A DNA stretch of 64,000 bases from Pseudorhizobium pelagicum (GTDB lineage Bacteria; Pseudomonadota; Alphaproteobacteria; Rhizobiales; Rhizobiaceae). The notes below the pieces were generated by a model. The model ran no database searches, was not told where the DNA came from, and saw only the letters and a list, made by a program, of their open reading frames with translations. Where the stretch lies: NCBI GenBank assembly GCA_000722615.1, contig JOKI01000017.1, positions 62,001 to 126,000 on the forward strand. Direction: 5' to 3'. Shown here one piece after another: positions 29,582 through 39,310 of the stretch. Both the position numbers and the translations under genes were made by a program. Each line of letters starts with the position of its first letter. Within the stretch, counting starts at the first letter, position 1.

Positions 29582-31261
29582 CTATGCCCGGCGACTTTGT
29601 TCAATCAGCAGCCGGTCACGCTCGGCCTGAGCCTCATACACTTCTTCATTCTGGCGAATGCGTCCGAGCTCCAGCTCGTCAGCCTCCAGCTCCGCGTTCA
29701 GAGCATCGATTTCCGCCTTTACCCGCTGCCGCCGCTGGCTGATTTCCGCCTGCTTGCGCTCGGCATCGGCTGCCCGTTCGAATTCCCGGCGCCGATCCTG
29801 CGCCTCCTGGATCCGGCGCGCGGACCCGGTGAGCGCACGACCTTCACCTATATAGGGCCGAACAAGCTTGATCCCGTCGTTGGACAACACGAATTCACGC
29901 ACCTGGTTTGAATGCGCCGTTCCTCTTGCCTTCAAGAGATAGAGCTCGCGATTGAATTCGCCACTGCTCTCGCGGTTGAGAAGCAGGATCCAGGCGTCCA
30001 TGAGCGACGACAGGCCGACATCGGTCTCGACGGCCTCTCCCTGGCCGTGAGTCAGGTGGGTAAAAACCCCGGTCACGCCGCGCGCCTTCAGGAAGTCGAC
30101 CATGCGCAGCATCATCGCCTGCACTTCGAGCTGGTCGGCATTGCCGATGAAGGCGGAGATCGGATCGACCAGGACGAGGCTCGGCTTGAAGCGCGTCACC
30201 TCGCGCAGCATCACGGCCAGATGCATCTCGAGGCTGTAGAAGGTGGGGCGGGCCGCGATGTGACGGAAGAGACCCTGATCCATCCACGGCTTCAGGTCGA
30301 CGCCAATCGATCGCATGTTGCGGACCGTCTGGTCCGACGATTCCTCGAAGGAAAAATACAGGGCCCTTTCGCCGGCCTCACAGGCGGCGGCGGCAAAGCA
30401 GGCGGAGAGAGAGCTCTTTCCGGATCCGGCAACGCCGCTGACCAGAATGCTGGAGCCGCGATAGAAGCCGCCGCCCACCAGCATGTCGTCAAGATCGGGC
30501 ACGCCGCTGCGAATGCGCTCTTCGCTGACCTTGTGGTTGAGGCCAAGCGAACTGACCGGCAGGACGCTGAAGCCGTCGCTGTCGATCAGGAACGGATACT
30601 CGTTGGTGCCATGCGCCGTGCCGCGGTATTTGACAATCCTCAGCCGGCGGGTGGAGATCTGGTTGTAGACCCGATGATCGAGGAGCAGCACGCAGTCGGA
30701 GACGTATTCCTCGAGGCCTTGGCGGGTGAGACTGCCATCGCCACGCTCGCCGGTGATGACGGTGGTCATCCCCTTGTCCTTCAGCCAGTCGAACAGCCGG
30801 CGGATCTCGGCGCGCAGGATTGCCGGATTGGTGAAGGCGGAGAACAGGCTCTCGATGGTGTCCAGGACGATGCGTTTGGCGCCGATCTCGTCGATCGCGA
30901 GCTCGAGCCGCAGGAACAGCCCCTCGAGGTCGTAATCACCGATTTCCGCTAATTCGGCCGGGTCGACGGCGATGTGCTCGATCTGGATCTTGCCCTCGGC
31001 AATCAGGTCGTCCATCCCGAAGCCGAGCGATGCGACGTTGCTGACGATATCGACCGGACGTTCCTCGAAGGTCACGAAGAGGCCTGGCTCATCGAATTCG
31101 CGGGCGCCGTTCAGCAGGAATGTGGAGGCAAAGAGGGTCTTGCCACAACCGGCCGAGCCGCACACCAAAGTGGGGCGCCCGGTGGGCAGTCCGCCCAGGG
31201 TCAACTCATCAAAGCCTTCGATGCCGGTCGGTGATTTCTTGATTTCGATGAGGTCGTTCAT
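29582..31261 (-). CDS. kaiC: KaiC family ATPase/autokinase with C-terminal coiled coil
   Basis: A 559-residue tandem RecA-like protein. CI has Walker A GSAGCGKT (35-42) and Glu66-Glu67 in FVTFEERP. CII has Walker A GVAGSGKS (276-283) and Glu306-Glu307 in FSFEESS. The position of the cyanobacterial Ser431/Thr432 phosphosites reads LSSLMD, so Ser418-Ser419. Residues ~480-559 are a Glu/Arg-rich predicted coiled coil absent from Synechococcus KaiC (519 aa). A comparable C-terminal coiled coil drives dodecamer formation in Rhodobacter sphaeroides KaiC. No kaiA lies in the window. Confidence 0.94.
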   Translation of the reverse strand: MNDLIEIKKSPTGIEGFDELTLGGLPTGRPTLVCGSAGCGKTLFASTFLLNGAREFDEPGLFVTFEERPVDIVSNVASLGFGMDDLIAEGKIQIEHIAVDPAELAEIGDYDLEGLFLRLELAIDEIGAKRIVLDTIESLFSAFTNPAILRAEIRRLFDWLKDKGMTTVITGERGDGSLTRQGLEEYVSDCVLLLDHRVYNQISTRRLRIVKYRGTAHGTNEYPFLIDSDGFSVLPVSSLGLNHKVSEERIRSGVPDLDDMLVGGGFYRGSSILVSGVAGSGKSSLSACFAAAACEAGERALYFSFEESSDQTVRNMRSIGVDLKPWMDQGLFRHIAARPTFYSLEMHLAVMLREVTRFKPSLVLVDPISAFIGNADQLEVQAMMLRMVDFLKARGVTGVFTHLTHGQGEAVETDVGLSSLMDAWILLLNRESSGEFNRELYLLKARGTAHSNQVREFVLSNDGIKLVRPYIGEGRALTGSARRIQEAQDRRREFERAADAERKQAEISQRRQRVKAEIDALNAELEADELELGRIRQNEEVYEAQAERDRLLIEQSRRA

Positions 31262-31287
31262 GTCGTCTCAGCCCCCGTACATCGTCC

Positions 31288-31308
31288 GAACATGTCCCGT
31301 AGAACATG
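31288..31308 (-). promoter_or_regulatory. direct repeats upstream of kaiC
   Basis: Two copies of GAACATG (31288-31294 and 31302-31308) are spaced 14 bp apart, starting 27 bp upstream of the kaiC ATG. Spaced direct heptamers are a common layout for response-regulator binding, but they could also be chance. Confidence 0.3.
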
Positions 31309-31447
31309 ACACAGTGCTGCGCAATTTCAATTTGACATACCCATGGTACAGAACCGCCAAACACGACAGATACCTTAATTCGTGCGTGCTCTTTCCGAAG
31401 AGCGAACCCGGCATGTATAAGCAGAACAATCATCCAGGGCGGATTGC

Positions 31448-34144
31448 ATGGAACTGTTGCTGCTTATTCTGATCGTGGTCGGCATTGTCTGGCAACGAAA
31501 AACGTCCCAAAGGCTTGCCCACCTCGAGGACGAGATGTCGGCGCTAAGCGCGCAGCTTGGTGCGACCTCCATGCCGGCACCGGTCGAGGCCCAGCCCACC
31601 GTCGCTCCGGCCGCTCCTGCAAATGTCGTAGATGCGGAAGAGCGCCAAATCGCACCGGAGGCCGTTGAGGCAGCCGCGCGCGAGACGGTCTCTCCGGTTC
31701 CACAACATGCCGGTCCACCGCCCAGCGCCGCGCGCGACACCTTCGAAAGCCGTCTCGGTGCACGCTGGGCCGTCTGGGTCGGCGGCATCGCGCTTGCCTT
31801 CGGCGGCATATTCCTGATCCGCTATTCGATCGAGAGCGGCCTGCTCGGGCCGGAGGCGCGGCTGACACTGGCGGTGGTCTTCGGCCTGCTGCTGGTTGCT
31901 GCCGGCGAACTCATCCGGCGCAAGGCATTGCCGCAGGTGTCCGAACGCTACGGCAATGCGATGATCCCGGGCGCGCTGACCGCCGCCGGCGCGGTGACGC
32001 TGCTGGCCGCCACCTACGCCGCCCATGGCTACTACGGCTTCATCGGCCCGACGCTTGCCTTTGTTCTGCTCGGCCTCATCTCGTTTGCGACGCTGGCACT
32101 GTCGCTCCTCCACGGACAGGCGCTCGCCGGGCTCGGGATCACGGCTTCTCTCCTGACGCCGGCGCTCGTCGCGTCGACTGCACCAAGCGCGAACGTCCTA
32201 TTCGGCTTCCTCGCCCTCGTCTGGCTTGCCTCGGCTATCGCCGCCCGCCAACGCGACTGGCTGCGGCTGCCGATCCTGGCAAACCTCGGTCTCGCCTGCT
32301 GGGCGACGATCTACGTGCTGACCTCAGACACCTTCGATCCGCTTCCACCAACTCTTGCGCTTCTCGTGATGATGGCCGGAACCGCCTTCGTCTGGCCCGG
32401 CAGGACTGTTGCCCAACCCGTTGATCCGACCGAGGAAAGCCGGCTGAGGTTTCTGGGACGGCGGCCGCTCGGGATCGGGCTGTCCGTGTCGCTGGGCATC
32501 CTCATGTCCTCGTTTGCCATGCTGATGGCCTTCGAATCCGGCGAGGTTTCCCCGACCTTTGCCGCGACGGCACTGGTGGCAGCACTGGCAGCGCTTGGCG
32601 GCGGGCGATCCTATGCGGTCTGGCCGACGCTGCTGTCTGCGGCTGGCGCCGTCATGGTGGCTGGTCTTGTTGCGGTGATCCGCCTCGCTAGCATGCCCCT
32701 GGTGGTCGGCGAGGTCGAACCGATCACCGCGGTCTACACGGCAGACATCGCCGTCTGCCTGCTGCTGGGGGCGGTCTTCACCTTCCTCGGCTTCGTCTTC
32801 CTGAAGCGTTTCGACCGGCAGGAGCGACGGCTGAGCGTGATCTGGGCCGTCCTCATGTCGGCGGTGCCGGTGACGCTGGCCACGATCAGCTTCCTCAATT
32901 TCGGCCTGCTGGGACTCGACTGGACCCATGGGCTCTATGGCGTCCTGCTTGGCGCCGTGCTTCTTGCAGGTGCCATCTGGCAGTTCCGGGAGGTGGAGTT
33001 GGGCGGCAGCCGGCGCGTGGCCAATCTTCTCGTGCTCGGATCCTTTCCCGCCTTCGCCTTTGCCCTTCACGCGCTGACGAACGGGCTGGTCACCACCGTC
33101 CTTCTCTCTGTCCTCGGCTTCGCCTATGTGCTGGCCACCCGCCAGCGCCCATGGAGCGCTCTACCCTGGGCCATGTCGGCGGCGCTGCTGGTGATCTTTG
33201 CGCGCATCGCCTGGGAGCCGACGCTGGTGGGACCGGGCCAGCTGGGCACCACCCCGTTCTTCAATGCGCTCTTGCCCGGTTACGGCATCCCGGCGCTGCT
33301 CTCGGTTCTGGCCGCCTACCAGCTGCGCCACTGGCCGGACCTGCGGGCGCGCAACTTCCTGCAGGCGCTCGCCTCGCTGATGGTGCTGATGACCGCGGCG
33401 GTGCTCGTGCGCCACGCCATGAACGGCGGCGTGCTTTATGGCGGCACCCCGACGCTGGCTGAACAGTCGATCTACACGCTGCTGACCGTCGGTTTCTCCG
33501 CTGCCCTGATGACGCTCGACCGGCAGGCTCCAAGCCCGGTCTTCCGCTACGGCTCGATGATCGCCGGCGTGATCGCCACGATCAACGTGCTGTCGCTGCA
33601 CGTCTTTGCCCTGAACCCCTATTTCAGCGGCGAGAGCACCGGAGCCTGGCCCTTCGCCAACCTGCTGCTGATCGGCTACCTCCTGCCGGCGATCGCCTAT
33701 GCCGGTCTTGCCTATTGTGCGCGCGACAAGCGGCCGGCGCCCTATGTGGCGATGCTGGCGGCGAGCGGCGCGGCTCTCGGCTTCCTCTGGGCGACGCTCT
33801 CGGTGCGGCGCTTCTGGCAGGGCGAGAACATCGCCGACTGGAAGGGCTTCCTGCCGGGCGAGACCTATACCTATTCGGTCGTCTGGCTGGCGATCGGGGT
33901 TGCCTGCCTGATCCTCGGATCGCGGTTCGACGCCCGCAGCCTGCGGCTGGCATCGGCCGGACTGGTGATCGTCACCGTCATCAAGGTCTTCCTCATCGAC
34001 ATGTCGAACCTCGAAGGCATCCTGCGGGCGCTCTCCTTCATCGGGCTCGGCGTGGTGCTGATGGGGATCGGACTGTTCTACCAGAAGATCCTGGCCCGCT
34101 CCTCGACGAACGTCCCCTCACCTGCGGAAGGCGACCAGCCGTGA
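31448..34144 (+). CDS. DUF2339 family polytopic membrane protein
   Basis: An 898-residue protein with a short N-terminal helix (ELLLLILIVVGIVW), a coiled/linker stretch to residue ~95, then SRLGARWAVWVGGIALAFGG and around 24 hydrophobic segments to the end. The entry sequence and length match DUF2339, found in many proteobacteria without a defined function. It is divergent from kaiC. The downstream HD-domain gene overlaps its stop by 4 bases. Confidence 0.9.
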   Translation: MELLLLILIVVGIVWQRKTSQRLAHLEDEMSALSAQLGATSMPAPVEAQPTVAPAAPANVVDAEERQIAPEAVEAAARETVSPVPQHAGPPPSAARDTFESRLGARWAVWVGGIALAFGGIFLIRYSIESGLLGPEARLTLAVVFGLLLVAAGELIRRKALPQVSERYGNAMIPGALTAAGAVTLLAATYAAHGYYGFIGPTLAFVLLGLISFATLALSLLHGQALAGLGITASLLTPALVASTAPSANVLFGFLALVWLASAIAARQRDWLRLPILANLGLACWATIYVLTSDTFDPLPPTLALLVMMAGTAFVWPGRTVAQPVDPTEESRLRFLGRRPLGIGLSVSLGILMSSFAMLMAFESGEVSPTFAATALVAALAALGGGRSYAVWPTLLSAAGAVMVAGLVAVIRLASMPLVVGEVEPITAVYTADIAVCLLLGAVFTFLGFVFLKRFDRQERRLSVIWAVLMSAVPVTLATISFLNFGLLGLDWTHGLYGVLLGAVLLAGAIWQFREVELGGSRRVANLLVLGSFPAFAFALHALTNGLVTTVLLSVLGFAYVLATRQRPWSALPWAMSAALLVIFARIAWEPTLVGPGQLGTTPFFNALLPGYGIPALLSVLAAYQLRHWPDLRARNFLQALASLMVLMTAAVLVRHAMNGGVLYGGTPTLAEQSIYTLLTVGFSAALMTLDRQAPSPVFRYGSMIAGVIATINVLSLHVFALNPYFSGESTGAWPFANLLLIGYLLPAIAYAGLAYCARDKRPAPYVAMLAASGAALGFLWATLSVRRFWQGENIADWKGFLPGETYTYSVVWLAIGVACLILGSRFDARSLRLASAGLVIVTVIKVFLIDMSNLEGILRALSFIGLGVVLMGIGLFYQKILARSSTNVPSPAEGDQP

Positions 34145-34791
34145 CCGCCTCGCTTGCCGCAGCCTTTGCCCCCTTCGATGACCTCGCGCGCCAGCTTCTG
34201 GCGCATGCGACGGAGGGAGACGACGGGTCGCACGACATCGCACATATCCTGCGCGTCTTCCGCAATGCCATGCGCATCCATGCAGCCGAGGGCGGCAACG
34301 GGCGGGTTCTCGCCGCTGCCGTGCTGCTGCATGACTGCGTCGCGGTGGAGAAGAATTCGCCGCTGCGCGCCGAAGCGTCGCGGCTGGCGGCAGAGAAGGC
34401 TGCGGGCGTGCTTTCGGCACTCTCCTGGGACGAGACGGATATCGCCGCCGTTGCCCATGCCATCACCACCCACAGTTTTTCCGCCAACATCTCGCCCGAG
34501 ACGCTGGAGGCGAAGATCCTGCAGGATGCCGACCGGCTGGATGCCATCGGCATGGTCGGGGCGGCCCGCTGCTTCTACATCGCCGGGCGCATGGGGTCGG
34601 GTCTCTACGATCCGGCCGATCCGCTGGCAACCGATCGGCCGCTCGACGACAAGGCGTTCGCCATCGACCACTTCGAGACGAAGCTCTTCAAGCTCGCCGA
34701 AGGGTTCCGGACGCCGGCCGGTCGAGCACTGGCCACGGAGCGGCACGCGCGCCTGAAGCACGTGCTCGAATTGTTTCTCGACGAAATCTGA
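34141..34791 (+). CDS. HD domain phosphohydrolase
   Basis: A 216-residue HD protein of the YedJ/PF01966 type. The metal-binding set is His in SHDIAHILRVF, His-Asp in AAVLLHDCVAVEK, and Asp in LQDADRLDAIG. The start is GTG 34141 overlapping the DUF2339 stop. The substrate is unknown; the family includes nucleotide phosphohydrolases. The MOSC gene follows 10 bp downstream. Confidence 0.87.
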   Translation: MTASLAAAFAPFDDLARQLLAHATEGDDGSHDIAHILRVFRNAMRIHAAEGGNGRVLAAAVLLHDCVAVEKNSPLRAEASRLAAEKAAGVLSALSWDETDIAAVAHAITTHSFSANISPETLEAKILQDADRLDAIGMVGAARCFYIAGRMGSGLYDPADPLATDRPLDDKAFAIDHFETKLFKLAEGFRTPAGRALATERHARLKHVLELFLDEI

Positions 34792-34801
34792 AGGTTCCTC
34801 C

Positions 34802-35650
34802 ATGCACGTCAGCGCATTGCATTTCTATCCCCTGAAGAGCGGCCGCGGCATTGCCTTGCGCGAGGCCGAGATTGGCGCGGAGGGCATTCCGGGCGACAGG
34901 CGCATGATGCTCGTCGAGCCGGACGGGACCTTCATCACCCAGCGCGACACGCCGGCGCTTGCCAGGCTGGACGTGCAGCCGCAGCAGAAGGGCGCGACGA
35001 TCGCATTCGACGGCGGCGAGGCTTTGGACGTCGTGCAGCCGCCGGCCGACCGACGGGTTGATGTCGTGGTCTGGAAATCGAGCGTCAGCGCCGCGCTGGC
35101 AGACGACGTCACCAACGCCCGCCTCTCTGCCTGGATTGGTCGCGCGGTGCGGCTGGTGTTCTTCGACGACGTGGCCGCGCGGACGGCGAGCGCCGAATGG
35201 GCCGGCGACGGCACGCCGGTCACCTTCGCGGACGGCTACCAGGTGCTGATCACCACCACCGCCTCGCTGGCCGCCCTCAACGCCGACATGGAAGCGCATG
35301 GCGAGGGCGCCATCGGCATGGAGCGCTTCCGGCCAAACATCGTGCTGGAGACGGACGAGCCCTGGGCGGAGGACGGCTGGGTGTCGCTTGAGATCGGCGG
35401 CATCACCTTCGACCTCGTCAAACCCTGCGCCCGCTGCATCATGACCACCCAGGACCAGCGCAGCGGATCGCGCGACGTCGCAAGCCCGATGCCGGCCATG
35501 GGACGCATCCGCATGTCGGCCGACCGGCGTGTCCCCGGACCGCTGTTCGGCTGGAACGCCGTGCCGCGCGGAAGTGGCCGGATCGAGATCGGCAGCGCGG
35601 TCAAGGTGCTTGCGGAACGGGATGTCGCCTGGGCGATCAAGAGGCGGTAA
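34802..35650 (+). CDS. MOSC domain protein (YcbX/mARC-like)
   Basis: A 282-residue protein with an N-terminal MOSC beta-barrel (ALHFYPLKSGRGI, GDRRMMLVEPDG) and a C-terminal MOSC domain. In the latter, KPCARCIMTTQDQRSG carries the cysteine that would coordinate the molybdenum cofactor. YcbX-type proteins reduce N-hydroxylated compounds using a separate electron donor; the C-terminal ferredoxin domain of E. coli YcbX is missing here, as in many rhizobia. Confidence 0.88.
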   Translation: MHVSALHFYPLKSGRGIALREAEIGAEGIPGDRRMMLVEPDGTFITQRDTPALARLDVQPQQKGATIAFDGGEALDVVQPPADRRVDVVVWKSSVSAALADDVTNARLSAWIGRAVRLVFFDDVAARTASAEWAGDGTPVTFADGYQVLITTTASLAALNADMEAHGEGAIGMERFRPNIVLETDEPWAEDGWVSLEIGGITFDLVKPCARCIMTTQDQRSGSRDVASPMPAMGRIRMSADRRVPGPLFGWNAVPRGSGRIEIGSAVKVLAERDVAWAIKRR

Positions 35651-35775
35651 TTTTCGGCTTGTCTCAAACCTGATGAACGCTATTTTCAGGCGTGGTTGTC
35701 AGACAACCTGCCTGCCTTTCTGCCGGCGACCTCCCGTTTCATTCTCGAGGCCGTCCTTCCAGGGAAATAGCTTTC

Positions 35776-36672
35776 ATGACACCTCGGGCGACCGGCCTCG
35801 CATTCGCGCTTCTGGCGGTGACCATCTTTTCGATCCAGGACGGCGTCTCCAAGCACCTCGGCGACAACTATCCGGCCATCTTCATCGCCATGATGCGCTA
35901 CTGGGCCTTTGCCGGCTTTGCCGTCATCCTCGCCTCCCGTTCGCGCGGCGGGCTACGCGTCGCGGCCACATCCCCACGACCCTGGCTGCAGATCTTCCGC
36001 GGCGTGCTCTTGGCGGTGCAGATCGTCGTGGCGATCCTGTCCTTTTCGATGGTGGGACTGGCGCAGAGCCAGGCGATCTTTCAGTCGGCACCGCTTCTGG
36101 TGGCGCTCCTGTCGATGCCGCTGCTGGGCGAACGCGTCGGCTGGCGGCGGTGGACGGCGATCGCGGTCGGCTTCGTCGGCGTCGTGATGATCCTGAAGCC
36201 GGATACCGGCGGCTTTGACCTGCACATGCTGCTGCCGATGGCAGGCGCCGTGATCTACAGCTTCTATTCGATCACCACCCGGCTCGCGAGCCGGACGGAC
36301 GCCGCCTCGACCAGCTTCTTCTACACCGGCGTCGCCGGTGCCGCCGCCATCTCGCTGGTCGGGCCGTTCTACTGGACGAGCTTTTCCGGCAACGACGGCT
36401 ACTGGATGGCGGCACTCTGCGTATTCGGGATCGCCGGACACTACTTCCTGATCCGGGCCTTCGACTACATCGACGCCGTTATTGTCCAGTCGATGTCCTA
36501 TCTGCAGCTGGTGCTGGTGACGATCATCGGCGTGGTGATCTATGGTGAGACACTCGGCTTCAACATGGTCGTCGGATCGATCATCGTCGTCGGCGCCGGC
36601 CTGTTCACCATCTACCGCGAGGCCCGGGCCGGCAAGCGCCCCCTGAAGATCGATCCCAGCGGTGAGCTTTGA
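35776..36672 (+). CDS. EamA/DMT family transporter
   Basis: A 298-residue inner-membrane protein with ten hydrophobic segments in two EamA repeats. FSIQDGVSKHLG near the N-terminus and the SQAIFQSAPLLVALLSMPLLGE repeat boundary are typical of DMT exporters. The substrate is unknown. ATG 35776 is chosen because helix 1 starts directly after it; the open frame to 35692 lacks family features. Confidence 0.9.
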   Translation: MTPRATGLAFALLAVTIFSIQDGVSKHLGDNYPAIFIAMMRYWAFAGFAVILASRSRGGLRVAATSPRPWLQIFRGVLLAVQIVVAILSFSMVGLAQSQAIFQSAPLLVALLSMPLLGERVGWRRWTAIAVGFVGVVMILKPDTGGFDLHMLLPMAGAVIYSFYSITTRLASRTDAASTSFFYTGVAGAAAISLVGPFYWTSFSGNDGYWMAALCVFGIAGHYFLIRAFDYIDAVIVQSMSYLQLVLVTIIGVVIYGETLGFNMVVGSIIVVGAGLFTIYREARAGKRPLKIDPSGEL

Positions 36673-36775
36673 CCTCGCCCATCAATCCGGTTGATGCATG
36701 CGTGCGCAAAACTGATTTTGGGATTGGTCGTCCCGGCGCTATGGTCGTCTCTTCACGTCCTTCAGGAGAGCCAGG

Positions 36776-38002
36776 ATGCCGCAGGCCATAAAGTCCCCCA
36801 TGCCCTGGCTGATCATCCTTTCCGGCTGCCTGATCGCGATGCTGACCTTCGGGCCGCGCTCGGCCATGGGCTTCTTCCAGCTGCCGATGCTTTCCGATAC
36901 CGGCTGGGACCGGTCGACCTTCGGTCTGGCCATGGCGTTCCAGAACCTCTTCTGGGGGCTCAGCCAGCCCTTCTTCGGGGCGCTAGCCGACAAATACGGC
37001 ACGGGTCGGGTGCTGGTGATCTCCGGCCTGCTCTATGCCGCAGGCCTCCTGGTCATGGCCTATGCGGACGCGCCCCTCTGGCTGCACATCGGCGGCGGCG
37101 TGCTGGTCGGGACGGCGATCGGCGCGGGCTCCTTCAGCGTCATCCTGTCCGCCTTCGCGCGCCATGTGACGCCGGAGCAGCGCTCGATGGCCTTCGGCTT
37201 CGGCACGGCGGCGGGCTCGGCCGGCATGTTCCTGTTTGCGCCGCTCAGCCAGGCTCTCATCAGCAATCTCGGCTGGTCGGACAGCCTCGTCGCCATGTCG
37301 ATCATGATGCTGATCGTGCCGTTGCTCGCCTATCCGCTGCGTGGCAACGGGTCCTCCGGCAGCCAGTCGCAGGCAGCCTTCAAGCAGACGGTCGGCGCGG
37401 CGCTGAAGGAAGCGCTCGGGCACAAGAGCTATCTCCTGCTGACCACCGGCTTCTTCGTCTGCGGCTTTCAGGTCGCCTTCATCACCGCGCATTTCCCCGC
37501 CTATCTCGGCGATATCGGCATCGAGGCGAGCTATGCCGTCATCGCCATGGCGCTGATCGGCTTCTTCAACATCATCGGGTCGCTGGCCGCCGGCTACATC
37601 GGCCAGCGGTATTCCAAGCCCTATTTCCTTGCCTACATCTACATCGGCCGCTCGATCGCCGTGACTGCCTTCCTGCTGCTCCCGCAGACGCCTCTCTCCG
37701 TGGTCATCTTCGCGACCGTCATGGGACTGCTGTGGCTCTCCACCGTGCCGCCGACCAATGCGCTCGTGGCGATCATGTTCGGCACGCGGCACCTCGGCCT
37801 CCTGGGCGGGCTCGTCTTCCTGTCGCACCAGATCGGCTCGTTCCTCGGCGTCTGGATGGGCGGCTATCTCTATGATCGCCTCGGCTCCTACGACGCCGTC
37901 TGGTGGCTGGGCGTGATCCTCGGCCTCTTCGCCGCCGTCATCCACTGGCCGATCCGGGAAAAGCCCGTGGAGCGGCCGCAACCGGCGGCGGTGCCGGCCT
38001 AA
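36776..38002 (+). CDS. MFS transporter
   Basis: A 408-residue major facilitator protein with twelve hydrophobic segments. The loop 2-3 motif is [32 protein letters not shown] and the C-terminal half resemble OFA/NNP-type carriers; the substrate cannot be named. CAGGAG precedes the ATG. The TAA overlaps the stop of the convergent recO gene. Confidence 0.9.
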   Translation: MPQAIKSPMPWLIILSGCLIAMLTFGPRSAMGFFQLPMLSDTGWDRSTFGLAMAFQNLFWGLSQPFFGALADKYGTGRVLVISGLLYAAGLLVMAYADAPLWLHIGGGVLVGTAIGAGSFSVILSAFARHVTPEQRSMAFGFGTAAGSAGMFLFAPLSQALISNLGWSDSLVAMSIMMLIVPLLAYPLRGNGSSGSQSQAAFKQTVGAALKEALGHKSYLLLTTGFFVCGFQVAFITAHFPAYLGDIGIEASYAVIAMALIGFFNIIGSLAAGYIGQRYSKPYFLAYIYIGRSIAVTAFLLLPQTPLSVVIFATVMGLLWLSTVPPTNALVAIMFGTRHLGLLGGLVFLSHQIGSFLGVWMGGYLYDRLGSYDAVWWLGVILGLFAAVIHWPIREKPVERPQPAAVPA

Positions 38003-38751
38003 CCGGCCTCCTGCACATCCGGGCGCGACAGCGCCTTCAGCGCCGCCTGGACGAAACCGTCCCGGGCGGCGTTTTCGGTGATGCCGCGCGGCTCGTAGAT
38101 GTGGCGGTGAAGGAAGTATCCCGTCAGGCGGAAGGCCGCCGCCATGCCTGCCGCATCCGCAGCGGCCCGCGATCCCTCGTTCAGGAAGGATGGCAGTGCC
38201 AGCAGCCGATCGGCATAGGGCGCGCCCGCCGTACGGCAGACCGCGCGCCCGCTCTTCGGCGAGACATAGAGAAGATCGTCCCTGGCGCCGGTGGCGGCGC
38301 ATTCGGCAAGATCAAGGCCATAGCCGAGGTCGTTAAGGATCGCGAGCTCGAAGCGCACGAAGAGTTCGCCGGCATCGGCGGGATCATCCATCGTCTCCAG
38401 GATCACGTCCAGCGCCTCGTAGAGGTGCGGATGCGGATCCCGCTCCGGCAGGAGGCGCAGCAGGGCGCCCATGGCCTGCACCCCGTAAAGCGAGGTCGCC
38501 GTCTCCATCAGCCGGGCAGCCCGCAGCTTCACGGGCTCCAGCTTGAACTCGCCGAGATGCTCGTCGAGCCGCGCCCGCCAGACCACCTCGACCCGGTTGC
38601 CGGGCTGCAGCACCGGCTGCATGGTACGCGACCGGCCGGAACGCACGATGCCCAGATGCCGGCCCCGGCCGCGGGTCATCACCTCGGCGATCACGCTCGT
38701 CTCGCCGTGCCGCTTCACCCCGATGATGATTGCTTCATCCTGCCATTGCAT
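37999..38751 (-). CDS. recO: DNA repair protein RecO
   Basis: A 250-residue RecO, which loads RecA with RecF/RecR. The N-terminal OB-fold begins [17 protein letters not shown], followed by [15 protein letters not shown], and the helical C-terminal domain carries [16 protein letters not shown]. The start at 38751 matches the family start; earlier in-frame ATGs would add a non-conserved extension. The stop codon overlaps the MFS stop by three bases. In rhizobia recO normally follows era, as here, although two other genes have entered between. Confidence 0.92.
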   Translation of the reverse strand: MQWQDEAIIIGVKRHGETSVIAEVMTRGRGRHLGIVRSGRSRTMQPVLQPGNRVEVVWRARLDEHLGEFKLEPVKLRAARLMETATSLYGVQAMGALLRLLPERDPHPHLYEALDVILETMDDPADAGELFVRFELAILNDLGYGLDLAECAATGARDDLLYVSPKSGRAVCRTAGAPYADRLLALPSFLNEGSRAAADAAGMAAAFRLTGYFLHRHIYEPRGITENAARDGFVQAALKALSRPDVQEAG

Positions 38752-38924
38752 CGATGCATCAGTTCCTGTCGCCGTGAGAGAGCTATAGCCGATAAGAGGC
38801 TTTGCCTGAATTGCTAATGCTGACGGCATCCTGTTTGGCGAAGGCGGCATAATCTTGATGAGGGCTTGGAACAAAAGACCCTCGTTCGGAATTGCTCAGC
38901 GGAAATCCCCACCGAGGTGCGCCC

Positions 38925-39290
38925 ATGAAATATCTTCCCATCGTTCTGCTTCTCGCCGCCTCCCCGGCGGCCGCGCAGTCGCCCGAGCTCGAACAGGCCT
39001 GCACTGCCGTTGCGCAGAACTTCCTGCTGACGCCCACCATCACGACCGGCGTGGTGCAGTCGTTTCCGAACCTCGAACCGCCGGGTGCCCGGATGACCTA
39101 TTCGACCCGCGCGGATCCGCAGCCGACCGATTTCACCAACGAGATCGAATGCCAGTTCGCCACCGCGACGCCGCCGCTCAGCCTGACCCGCTTCTGCATC
39201 TCCAGCACATGCTATTCGGAGAACGAGCAGGAACCGGAGAACCGTCGCCGGTACCTCGAGGTTAAGGCGCTGATGGACCGTCAGAACTAA
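38925..39290 (+). CDS. small secreted hypothetical protein with four cysteines
   Basis: A 121-residue protein starting MKYLPIVLLLAASPAAAQ, a clear signal peptide, followed by an ~103-residue mature region with four cysteines (in QACTAV, IECQF, RFCISS, TCYSEN). This suggests two disulfides in the periplasm. I do not recognise the family. ATG 38925 has a weak AGG upstream and gives the shortest credible signal; the frame is open to 38892. Confidence 0.7.
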   Translation: MKYLPIVLLLAASPAAAQSPELEQACTAVAQNFLLTPTITTGVVQSFPNLEPPGARMTYSTRADPQPTDFTNEIECQFATATPPLSLTRFCISSTCYSENEQEPENRRRYLEVKALMDRQN

Positions 39291-39310
39291 CCTGACACCA
39301 CCCGATCGAG

